Positions 1-5,305 of a stretch of DNA of 5,305 nt are shown piece after piece. The notes beneath the pieces are model-generated. The model searched no databases, was not told the DNA's origin, and worked only from the letters and a program-made list of their open reading frames with translations. Numbering within the stretch: position 1 is the first letter of the stretch; every line of letters starts with the position of its first letter. This DNA comes from DASWRT01 sp036403035 (GTDB lineage: Bacteria; Pseudomonadota; Alphaproteobacteria; ATCC43930; CGMCC-115725), in contig DASWRT010000351.1 in assembly GCA_036403035.1 (NCBI GenBank), positions 1 through 5,305 on the forward strand, read 5' to 3'. The position numbers and the translations under genes were made by a program.

Positions 1-1
1 C

Positions 2-328
2 AATGCGGGGCCGAGCGGCGAGATCGATTTTGGCGCCGGTATCGCGACAAACCAGCTCTGGTTGCGGCAGTCCGGCAACGATCTCCTCGTCAATGTCATG
101 GGCACGCAGGACCGGATTACGGTTTCCGGGTGGTACGGCGCTGTGACGTCGCGATTACAGGAGATCGTAACAGCCGACGGTTCCAATCTCGACACGCAAC
201 TCGATCAGCTTGTCCAAGCGATGGCGAGCTACGCTGCCGCGAATCCGGGCTTCGATCCGACTTTGGTTGCGCAGTTGCCAAGCGATCCGAACCTACAGAA
301 CGCGCTGGCTTCCGCCTGGCACGCCTGA
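2..328 (+). CDS. C-terminal end of an RTX-type calcium-binding secreted protein (5' partial)
   Basis: Only the last 108 residues are in the window; the reading frame is open to the left edge, so the start and most of the protein are missing. The visible part matches the conserved C-terminal module of hemolysin-type calcium-binding (RTX) proteins. It has a stretch reading IDFGAGIATNQLWLRQSGND, then a strand pair around VNVMGTQDRITVSGWYG, then a TADGSNLDTQLDQLVQAMASYA segment and a short Ala-rich tail ending ASAWHA. In this family the module follows glycine-rich GGxGxDxxx calcium-binding repeats, which would lie upstream, and proteins of this type usually leave the cell through a type I (ABC/MFP/TolC) secretion system using an uncleaved C-terminal signal. 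That export route is inferred from the family. The function of the missing N-terminal part (adhesin, protease, lipase or other) cannot be told. By hand count the first 300 bases are about 60% GC, visibly lower than the ABC genes downstream. Confidence 0.85.
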   Translation, partial: NAGPSGEIDFGAGIATNQLWLRQSGNDLLVNVMGTQDRITVSGWYGAVTSRLQEIVTADGSNLDTQLDQLVQAMASYAAANPGFDPTLVAQLPSDPNLQNALASAWHA

Positions 329-483
329 TTGCAACGGTGCGCGCCGCAGGCGCTTCGCCGTGACGCCGGTTGCTTCCCAAGCCCGAAAACCCGATTGACG
401 CCGGATCCGGGTTCGCGCCAGAGTGCTCATGCGCCGATTTAAAGCACCAGCTTGCGGGCGCATGACAAATGCAGCTAAGCGGG

Positions 484-519
484 GCCGGTCGCCCAGCATC
501 GTGCTGCGGCGGCTTTTTT
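484..519 (+). terminator. Probable Rho-independent terminator
   Basis: A GC-rich stem folds 484-498 onto 502-513 with a TCG loop at 499-501. The pairs are GCCG/CGGC (484-487 with 510-513), CGC/GCG (490-492 with 506-508) and AGCA/TGCT (495-498 with 502-505). Small bulges sit at 488-489/509 and 493-494. Six T residues (514-519) follow the stem directly. This is the standard intrinsic-terminator layout for + strand transcription. It lies about 155 bases after the RTX stop codon, so it most likely ends that transcript, although the long 3' region also leaves room for a small RNA ending here. The bulges weaken the stem. Confidence 0.55.
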
Positions 520-586
520 GCGCCCGCGGCACCCATGCCGGAAGCCGGTCCCGGGAGACGAGACATGAACCGTTTCTCCTGGTCGA

Positions 587-608
587 CGGACGCACGCCGC
601 TGCGTCCG
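587..608. repeat. Perfect 8-bp inverted repeat (hairpin) upstream of the VOC gene
   Basis: CGGACGCA at 587-594 and its exact reverse complement TGCGTCCG at 601-608 enclose a 6-base loop, CGCCGC. No T-run follows, so it is not an intrinsic terminator. It lies within the 33-codon open frame at 565-666, 72 bases before the VOC start. It could be an RNA hairpin in the 5' leader or part of a protein-binding site. Short perfect repeats also arise by chance in GC-rich DNA. Confidence 0.4.
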
Positions 609-680
609 CGGCACCGCCGTCCCGAAATCCGCAACGACGTGGCCGATCGGCACTGCCCTATCCTGAATCGAGCGCAGGCC

Positions 681-1532
681 ATGCTATCCACTCTTCTCGG
701 CCTCGATCACGTCGTCGTCGCGGTACGGGACCTCGATCGTGGGGCAGCGACATGGCGGGATCTCGGCTTCACCCTGTCGCCGCGCGGCACCCACAGCGCC
801 CATCTCGGCACCGGCAATCACACGATCATGCTCGGAACGGACTACATCGAGCTGATCGGCGTGTTGAGCGACACCGCTCATAACGCACCCACCCGTGCGT
901 TCCTCGCGTCTCACGGCGAAGGGATCGAGCGGGCCGCGCTGACCTGCCGCGATGCCGGCGCGCTCGTCGGGGAGATCCGGGCGCTCGGGCTCGAACCGGA
1001 GGGACCGCTGTCGTTCGGCCGGCCCGTCGAGTTGCCGGGCGGAGGGCAGGCGGAGGCGCGTTTCCGGACCGTCAAATGGCCGCTCGGCGAGCGGCCGGGC
1101 GGCATGCGCCTTTTCGCCTGCCAACACCTCACGCCGGATGTCGTCTGGGTGCCAGACCTGCAACGGCATGCGAACACCGCGACGCGGATCCGGCAGGTCG
1201 AGGCCGCCGCTCCCGATCCGCGCGGGGCCGCCGACCAGCTCGCCCGGCTCATTGGCGGGACGGTCGAGCCGGGCAGCGACGGCTTCCATCGCGTGCCGAC
1301 GGGACCCGGCCGGGCCGACATCGTCTTCGCCACACGCGCGGCGCTGCTGGCGCGCCATCCCGGACTGACGGCGGACGATCTGAAGGAAGAAGGCGCCGCC
1401 GGTCTCGTGACCGGCGTCGGATCCTTGCGTGCGGCGGCCCAGTCCGTCCGCGGCGGTCTGGTCCGAGACGGCGGGATTACCGTCCGGCCGGCTGAGGCCT
1501 CCGGCGTGGCGCTACACTTCATCCAGGACTGA
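681..1532 (+). CDS. VOC-superfamily glyoxalase-like protein
   Basis: A 283-residue protein that resembles the Glyoxalase_3-like branch of the vicinal-oxygen-chelate superfamily. These proteins are built from paired beta-alpha-beta-beta-beta modules that usually bind a divalent metal and act as dioxygenases, isomerases or lyases in the cytoplasm. Residues 7-19 (GLDHVVVAVRDLD) form the typical first strand with candidate metal ligand H10. GTGNHTIMLG (43-52) and DYIELIGVL (54-62) follow, with E57 at a typical ligand position. FACQHLTPDVVWVPDLQRHANTA (145-167) opens the second module, with H149 a candidate ligand. The assignment of these three residues as ligands is by family analogy. The substrate is unknown. 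ATG 681 is chosen because the homologous N-terminus begins just after it and upstream in-frame sequence does not look coding. Its Shine-Dalgarno is poor (GAG at 670-672, GCAGG just before the ATG). A short open frame ending at 666 might couple translation. There is no signal peptide. It lies 128 bases upstream of the ABC operon in the same direction, probably as a separate unit. Confidence 0.87.
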   Translation: MLSTLLGLDHVVVAVRDLDRGAATWRDLGFTLSPRGTHSAHLGTGNHTIMLGTDYIELIGVLSDTAHNAPTRAFLASHGEGIERAALTCRDAGALVGEIRALGLEPEGPLSFGRPVELPGGGQAEARFRTVKWPLGERPGGMRLFACQHLTPDVVWVPDLQRHANTATRIRQVEAAAPDPRGAADQLARLIGGTVEPGSDGFHRVPTGPGRADIVFATRAALLARHPGLTADDLKEEGAAGLVTGVGSLRAAAQSVRGGLVRDGGITVRPAEASGVALHFIQD

Positions 1533-1660
1533 GTGCCCGTGGGCGCCGAGCCGGAAACGATGGCCGGCAGCGGGAACGCGGCCGGAAGAACGGTTTTTCT
1601 TTTTGCGGGCGGCAGGTACGCTTTGTTGTTGCACCGCCGCATGACGAGGACCTCGCCGCC
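1533..1660. other. Spacer upstream of the ABC importer operon, probable promoter region
   Basis: This 128-base spacer holds the hairpin/T-rich element at 1564-1604, and the operon promoter should lie here. The best sigma-70-like pair found is TTTTCT (1595-1600) and TACGCT (1617-1622) with a 16-base gap, but both boxes match the consensus poorly and the first overlaps the T-run. GGCGG (1608-1612) can pair with CCGCC (1634-1638) in the putative 5' leader. No clear operator or riboswitch is recognised. Confidence 0.3.
1564..1604 (+). terminator. Possible intrinsic terminator after the VOC gene
   Basis: Bases 1564-1572 pair with 1577-1585 around a GGAA loop: five G-C pairs, one A·G mismatch (1569/1580), then three G-C pairs. 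A T-rich run (five T, C, five T at 1594-1604) follows, but eight bases (1586-1593) separate it from the stem, which is longer than in a canonical terminator. It begins about 30 bases after the VOC stop. If functional it would separate the VOC transcript from the ABC operon. With this spacing it may be weak or leak. Confidence 0.35.
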
Positions 1661-3268
1661 ATGAAGCTGACCCGTCGTGATGCCCTTCGTTCGGCCGCCG
1701 CGTTCGGCGCCGCCGTCGGGCTGTTCCCCCGCGTTCTCGCTGCGCAGGAGACGCCACGCCGCGGCGGCGTCCTTACCGTCCAGCTCAATGGCGAGCAGCG
1801 CATCCTGAACCCGGCGCTGCGTGCCTCGACCGGCGTCTACATCGTCACCAGCAAGATCATGGAGGCGCTCGTCGACCTCGACGGCGCGGGCAAACCGACC
1901 CCCACTCTCGCCACCGGCTGGGACGCGGCGCCGGACGGCAAGACGATCACCTTCAAGCTCCGCGACGGCGTGACGTGGCACGACGGCAAGCCGTTCACAT
2001 CGGCCGACGTGCAGTACACCGCACTGGAGATGTGGAAGAAGCACCTCAATTACGGCACGCAACTCCAGCAGTACCTGGAGGCGGTCGAGACGCCCGACAT
2101 GCTGACCGCGGTGTTCCGCTATGCCCAGCCGATGCCGCTGGACTTGCTGCTGCGCGCCCTGTGCGATCTGGGCTACATCGCGCCGCGCCACGTCTTCGAG
2201 GGCACGAACGTCCTGGAGAACCCGGCCAACACGGCGCCGATCGGCACCGGCCCGTTCAAGTTCGTCCAGTACGAGCGCGGCCAGTATGTGATCGCGGAAC
2301 GCAACCCGAATTACTGGCGCAAGGAATACCCGTACCTCGACCGCGTCGTCTGGCGGTTCATCCTGGACAAGGCGGCGGCGGCGGCGGCGCTGGAGACGGG
2401 GCAGGTCCAGCTCTCGACCTACAACGCCCTCTCGCTCGCCGATCTCGACCGCCTGAAGAGCGATCCGCGGTTCACCGTGTCGAGCCGCGGCCTGGAGGCG
2501 AACGCCTTCAACAACACGCTGGAGTTCAACACCCGCCGCAAGGAACTCTCGGACGTGCGCGTGCGGCGCGCGATCGCCCACGCGATCGACGTGCCGTTCT
2601 TCATCGAGAACTTCCTTTACGGACAGGGTAAGCCGGCGACCGGGCCGATCCCGTCCTCTTCGACGGAATTCTACCCCGGCGGCGAGCCGCCCTATCCGTT
2701 CGACAAGAAGCGCGCCGAGGCGCTGCTCGACGAGGCGGGCTACAAGCGCGGCGCCGGCGGGACGCGCTTCTCGCTGAAGCTCGTGCCGATCATGAACGGC
2801 GAGGACGTGCCGTTGCTCGCGACCTTCATCCAGCAGTCGCTCCAGGCGGTCGGCATCAAGGTCGACATCGTCCAGCTTGATCAGGCGGGCGCGCTGACCA
2901 CCGTCTACCGCGACTGGAACTTCGACCTTGCCAGCGGCTGGCACCAGTATCGCGGCGATCCCGCCGTCTCGACGACGGTCTGGTACCGCTCCGGGTCGCC
3001 GAAGGGCGCGCCCTGGACGAACCAGTGGGGCTGGCAGTCGGACAAGGTCGATCAGCTCGTCGACCGCGCCGCGGCCGAACTCGATCCGGCGAAGCGCAAG
3101 GCGCTTTACGCCGAATGGGTCAAGGCGGTGAACCAGGAAATCCCGGTCTGGATGATCACCGAGCGGCAGTTCTTTTCCGCGACCTCCAAGCGCCTGCGCA
3201 ACGATCACAACATGCCGCGCTGGGGGTCGGGAGACTGGCACGACACGTGGCTCGCTCCTGAAGCCTAG
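1661..3268 (+). CDS. ABC transporter substrate-binding protein, family 5 (peptide/opine/nickel type), Tat signal
   Basis: A 535-residue periplasmic binding protein of the DppA/OppA class (SBP_bac_5), normal in length for the family. The N-terminus has a twin-arginine-like signal: TRRDAL at 4-9, a hydrophobic Ala-rich stretch to about residue 22, and a likely cleavage near VLAAQ (25-29). There is no lipobox cysteine, so it should be a soluble, possibly pre-folded, periplasmic protein. Family hallmarks are the start of the mature domain (RRGGVLTV, 33-40), LATGW (83-87) and the signature block DGVTWHDGKPFTSADV (102-117). Further on come IGTGPFKFVQYERG and the NPNYWRKEYPYLDRVVW stretch. The C-terminus (VWMITERQFF…WHDTWLAPEA) is complete. 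The ligand cannot be read from the sequence: di- or oligopeptides are typical, but opines, sugars, nickel and glutathione are also known in this class. GAGG at 1646-1649, 11 bases before the ATG, is the likely ribosome site. Six consecutive GCG codons (2372-2389) encode an Ala run. It is the first gene of the operon. Confidence 0.95.
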   Translation: MKLTRRDALRSAAAFGAAVGLFPRVLAAQETPRRGGVLTVQLNGEQRILNPALRASTGVYIVTSKIMEALVDLDGAGKPTPTLATGWDAAPDGKTITFKLRDGVTWHDGKPFTSADVQYTALEMWKKHLNYGTQLQQYLEAVETPDMLTAVFRYAQPMPLDLLLRALCDLGYIAPRHVFEGTNVLENPANTAPIGTGPFKFVQYERGQYVIAERNPNYWRKEYPYLDRVVWRFILDKAAAAAALETGQVQLSTYNALSLADLDRLKSDPRFTVSSRGLEANAFNNTLEFNTRRKELSDVRVRRAIAHAIDVPFFIENFLYGQGKPATGPIPSSSTEFYPGGEPPYPFDKKRAEALLDEAGYKRGAGGTRFSLKLVPIMNGEDVPLLATFIQQSLQAVGIKVDIVQLDQAGALTTVYRDWNFDLASGWHQYRGDPAVSTTVWYRSGSPKGAPWTNQWGWQSDKVDQLVDRAAAELDPAKRKALYAEWVKAVNQEIPVWMITERQFFSATSKRLRNDHNMPRWGSGDWHDTWLAPEA

Positions 3269-3286
3269 AACGAAAGCGGTTGACCG

Positions 3287-4267
3287 ATGCGCGTCTGGTC
3301 GCTCGCCTTGAGGCGGCTCGCCGCGAGCCTGCCGACGCTCCTCGTGATCCTGATCGGGCTCTTTCTGCTGCTCCAGCTCGCGCCGGGCGACACGGTCGAT
3401 GCGCTGGTCGCGCAGATGGGTGGCGGCGATACGGCGATGGCCGAGGAGCTGCGCCGCTTCTACGGTCTCGACGCCACCGTCCCGGTTCAGCTCGGACGCT
3501 ATCTCTGGCGCCTCGTCCGGCTCGATCTCGGGTTTTCGGCGATCTACGGCAAGCCGGTGGCGACGGTCATCCTGGAACGGCTGCCGGCGACGCTGCTGCT
3601 TATGGGCTCGGCCCTGTCGCTCGCCGTCGCGGGCGGGACGGCGCTCGGCATCCTGGCGGCGCGGCGCGTCAACCGCTGGCCGGACACGTTGATCTCGACG
3701 CTGGGCCTGATCTTCTACGCGACGCCGTCCTTCTGGTTCGGCCTGCTCTGCATCGTGCTGTTCGCGGTCAAGCTCGGCTGGCTCCCGGCCGGCGGGTTCG
3801 AGGAGATCGGAACCGGCTACGCCGGCTTGCGCCGCGCGTTCGACATCGCGCTGCACCTCCTGCTGCCCACGGCGACGCTCGCGCTGGTCTTCCTTGCGAC
3901 GTACCTACGCCTGATGCGGGCGTCGATGCTGGAGGTGATGACGCTCGATTTCGTGCGCACCGCTCGCGCCAAGGGGCTGAGCGAGACCGGCGTGGTCGTC
4001 CGGCACGCGCTGCGCAACGCGCTGCTGCCGATGGTGACGTTCGTCGGGTTGCAGGCCGGCACGATGCTCGGCGGCTCGGTCGTCGTCGAGAGCGTCTTCG
4101 CGCTGCCGGGCCTCGGGCGGCTCGCCTATGAGTCGGTCGTCCAGCGCGACCTCAATACGCTGCTCGGCATCGTGTTCGTGTCGGCGCTCCTGGTCATCCT
4201 GGTGAACTTCGCGGTCGACCTGCTCTACGCGCGGCTCGACCCGCGCATCGCCGGCGGCGGGCGGTAA
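3287..4267 (+). CDS. ABC transporter permease, DppB/OppB type
   Basis: A 326-residue inner-membrane permease, one half of the channel of a family 5 peptide-type importer. A hydrophobic first helix spans about residues 13-32 (SLPTLLVILIGLFLLLQLAPGD in part), the usual DppB start. A periplasmic segment follows, with further helices near 100-124, 135-162, 187-208, 245-270 and 290-312. The cytoplasmic EAA loop that docks on the ATPase is clear at 221-248: DFVRTARAKGLSETGVVVRHALRNALLP, with the typical ARAKGL core. ESVFALPGLGRLAYESVVQRD (268-288) and the C-terminal DLLYARLDPRI (311-321) are also family hallmarks. It starts 18 bases after the binding-protein stop. No strong Shine-Dalgarno is visible in that gap, which suggests reliance on translational coupling. 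It would pair with the following DppC-type permease. Confidence 0.95.
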   Translation: MRVWSLALRRLAASLPTLLVILIGLFLLLQLAPGDTVDALVAQMGGGDTAMAEELRRFYGLDATVPVQLGRYLWRLVRLDLGFSAIYGKPVATVILERLPATLLLMGSALSLAVAGGTALGILAARRVNRWPDTLISTLGLIFYATPSFWFGLLCIVLFAVKLGWLPAGGFEEIGTGYAGLRRAFDIALHLLLPTATLALVFLATYLRLMRASMLEVMTLDFVRTARAKGLSETGVVVRHALRNALLPMVTFVGLQAGTMLGGSVVVESVFALPGLGRLAYESVVQRDLNTLLGIVFVSALLVILVNFAVDLLYARLDPRIAGGGR

Positions 4268-4277
4268 GGCGGACGGG

Positions 4278-5117
4278 ATGCGGGAGATCCTCGCGCGCTA
4301 CATCAGAAACCCCGCCGCGGCGCTCGGCCTGATCCTGCTCCTCGCCATCGTCGCGATGGCGTTGAGCGCGCCGGTCGTGTTTCCGAAGGACCCTTTGGGA
4401 CTTGCCGGACGGCCGCTGCAATGGCCGCTCGGCAATTCCCGTTTCTGGCTCGGCACCGACCCGAGCGGACGGGACATCGCGGCGCAGATCTTCTACGGCG
4501 CGCGGGTCTCCCTGCTGATCGGCCTTGCCGCGACGGCGATCTCGCTGCTGATCGGCGTCGCGATCGGGGCGATCGCCGGCTATTACGGCGGCCTCGCGGA
4601 CGACCTCCTGATGCGGATCACCGAAGCGTTCCAGACGCTGCCGAACTTCCTCCTGCTGCTCGTGCTCGTGGCGGTGTTCGGGTCCGACATCACGACGGTC
4701 ACCGTCGCGATCGGCCTCGTCTCGTGGCCGCCTACGGCGCGGCTGACGCGGGCGGAGTTCCTCAGCCTCCGCAACCGCGAGTTCGTGCAGGCCTGCCGGA
4801 TGCTCGGCATGCGCGACTCGCGGATCATCTTCGCCGAGATCCTGCCGAACGCGCTGCCGCCGGTGATCGTCTACGCCAGCGTGGTGATGGCGGTGTCGAT
4901 CCTGCTGGAGAGCGCGCTCGCCTTCCTCAACCTCTCGGACCCGAACGTCGCGTCCTGGGGCAACCTGATCGGGGCGGGGAGGGGCGTGCTGCGCACGCAA
5001 TGGTACGTTTCGGCGATCCCCGGCGTAGCGATCCTCGCGACGGTGCTCGCGGTGTCGCTCGTCGGGCAGGGACTCAACGACGCGCTGAACCCGCGTCTCA
5101 AGGGCGGGGCGTCGTGA
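4278..5117 (+). CDS. ABC transporter permease, DppC/OppC type
   Basis: A 279-residue inner-membrane permease, the partner of the DppB-type protein just upstream. A short cytoplasmic N-terminus (RYIRNPAAALGL) leads into a first helix at about 14-34. The periplasmic motif FWLGTDPSGRDIAAQIFYGAR (56-76) is the DppC hallmark (consensus LGTDxxGRD). Helices then follow near 77-102, 118-136, 138-154, 194-215 and 246-264. The EAA loop for ATPase contact is REFVQACRMLGMRDSRIIFAEILPN (167-191). The conserved C-terminal segment LESALAFLNLSDPNVASWGNLIG (210-232) and LNDALNPRLKG (266-276) are complete. The length is on the usual side for this family. The gap from the upstream stop is 10 bases and contains a G-rich GGACGGG stretch directly before the ATG. 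The stop codon overlaps the next gene by one base. Substrate specificity is set mainly by the binding protein. Confidence 0.95.
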   Translation: MREILARYIRNPAAALGLILLLAIVAMALSAPVVFPKDPLGLAGRPLQWPLGNSRFWLGTDPSGRDIAAQIFYGARVSLLIGLAATAISLLIGVAIGAIAGYYGGLADDLLMRITEAFQTLPNFLLLLVLVAVFGSDITTVTVAIGLVSWPPTARLTRAEFLSLRNREFVQACRMLGMRDSRIIFAEILPNALPPVIVYASVVMAVSILLESALAFLNLSDPNVASWGNLIGAGRGVLRTQWYVSAIPGVAILATVLAVSLVGQGLNDALNPRLKGGAS

Positions 5118-5305
5118 TGGCGCCGAGTTCAACGCCGATCCTATCGATCGAGGGTCTTGACGTTCGCCTGCCCGCCGGCGGCGACCGGCCGTTCGCGCTG
5201 CAAGGAGTGTCGCTGGAGCTGGAGCCGAACGAGATCCTCTGCGTCGTCGGCGAAAGCGGGTCGGGCAAGTCGATGACCGCCAATGCGGTGCTCGGCCTGC
5301 TGCCG
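5117..5305 (+). CDS. ABC transporter ATP-binding protein, DppD/OppD type (3' partial)
   Basis: The first 63 codons of the importer ATPase; the frame is open to the right edge. ILSIEGLDVRLPAGGDRPFALQGVSLELEPNEILCVV is the standard start of a nucleotide-binding domain. A complete Walker A motif, GESGSGKS, follows at residues 45-52, then MTANAVLGLLP. The ABC signature, Q-loop, Walker B and H-loop lie beyond the window. It would hydrolyse ATP on the cytoplasmic face to drive uptake through the two permeases. ATG 5117 overlaps the upstream TGA by one base (TGATG), and the G-run at 5106-5109 is well placed as a ribosome site. An in-frame GTG at 5114 is an alternative start. It could be a single-domain DppD of about 330 residues followed by a DppF gene, or a fused two-domain ATPase of about 540 residues as seen in many alphaproteobacteria. 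The window cannot distinguish these. Confidence 0.94.
   Translation, partial: MAPSSTPILSIEGLDVRLPAGGDRPFALQGVSLELEPNEILCVVGESGSGKSMTANAVLGLLP

Larger units (their letters stand above)
329..680. other. Intergenic spacer between the RTX gene and the VOC gene
   Basis: No convincing protein gene is seen in this 352-base stretch on either strand. The frame of the VOC gene stays open leftward to a GTG at 423, but that extension is Arg/Pro-rich, unlike any VOC N-terminus, and runs across the terminator at 484-519, so it is judged non-coding. Visible structure includes a bulged stem pairing 384-393 with 408-415, around a CCGGATCCGG palindrome at 401-410. It also includes the terminator at 484-519 and a perfect 8-bp hairpin at 587-608. 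A TTGACG resembling a -35 box occurs at 395-400, but no credible -10 lies 16-18 bases downstream. A 33-codon open frame at 565-666 starts with ATG behind a GGGAG motif (553-557) and ends 14 bases before the VOC start. It may be a leader or chance. The VOC promoter is expected between about 520 and 670 but cannot be pinpointed. Confidence 0.6.

Noticed and set aside
395..423. TTGACG as a -35 box of a promoter in the first spacer
   Set aside because: No -10-like hexamer is found at 16-18 bases downstream.
423..680. N-terminal extension of the VOC protein from GTG 423
   Set aside because: The added 86 residues are Arg/Pro-rich with no family similarity, and they span a likely terminator. The VOC fold begins right after ATG 681.
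117..691. Open frames of 132 and 178 codons on the - strand at the left end
   Set aside because: They are Arg-rich, lie antisense to the RTX end and the spacer, and show no recognisable motif.
1641..1664. A 7-codon frame whose TGA overlaps the binding-protein ATG (ATGA)
   Set aside because: It has no ribosome site of its own, and a frame this short is readily explained by chance; the GAGG inside it serves the real start.
911..3856. A 981-codon open frame on the - strand across the VOC, binding-protein and permease genes
   Set aside because: It runs antisense to three well-recognised genes and across a spacer. Its Arg/Asp/Glu-rich, repeat-like composition is typical of the antisense of GC-rich genes. 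Over the binding protein and first permease it is codon-aligned, so it stays open simply because TTA, CTA and TCA codons are rare in the sense genes.
3280..4131. A 283-codon + strand frame overlapping the first permease
   Set aside because: It is an out-of-frame shadow. The frame at 3287 encodes all the expected permease helices and the EAA loop.
4194..5132. A 312-codon open frame on the - strand over the second permease
   Set aside because: It is antisense to a clear DppC-type gene, has the same Arg/Asp/His-rich shadow composition, and shows no recognisable domain.
1..5305. CRISPR array, tRNA or rRNA gene, insertion sequence, or toxin-antitoxin/defence gene
   Set aside because: No regularly spaced repeats, no tRNA- or rRNA-like sequence, no transposase or terminal repeats, and no defence-type domains were seen on either strand.

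Overview
The window reads as an ordinary chromosomal segment of a GC-rich Gram-negative bacterium, most likely an alphaproteobacterium. This is inferred from the G/C-ending codons, a Tat-type signal on a periplasmic binding protein, and the style of the RTX and ABC-transporter proteins; no species is recognised. All genes that can be supported lie on the + strand.

Layout. (1) Bases 2-328 hold the C-terminal end of a large RTX-type (hemolysin-type calcium-binding) secreted protein whose start lies outside the window. (2) Bases 329-680 are a spacer of about 350 bases. It has a convincing hairpin-plus-T-run terminator at 484-519. After that comes a short open frame (565-666) with a good Shine-Dalgarno sequence and an 8-bp perfect hairpin inside it, of unknown meaning. 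(3) Bases 681-1532 encode a VOC-superfamily glyoxalase-like protein. (4) Bases 1533-1660 are a spacer with a second hairpin followed by a T-rich run, a possible terminator. (5) Bases 1661 to the right edge are a tightly packed peptide/opine/nickel-type (family 5) ABC importer operon: substrate-binding protein, DppB-type permease, DppC-type permease, and the start of an ATPase cut by the window edge.

How it works together. The binding protein would capture a ligand, probably a peptide or peptide-like solute, in the periplasm. It would hand the ligand to a heterodimeric channel formed by the two permeases, and the ATPase would drive uptake. Gene spacing of 18 and 10 bases, then a 1-base overlap, indicates a single transcript with translational coupling. 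The VOC protein could modify an imported compound, but this rests only on adjacency, and a possible terminator sits between them. The RTX protein is probably unrelated.

No clearly novel system is visible. The points most worth a second look are the leader-like region upstream of the VOC gene and the unassigned ligand and enzyme roles.
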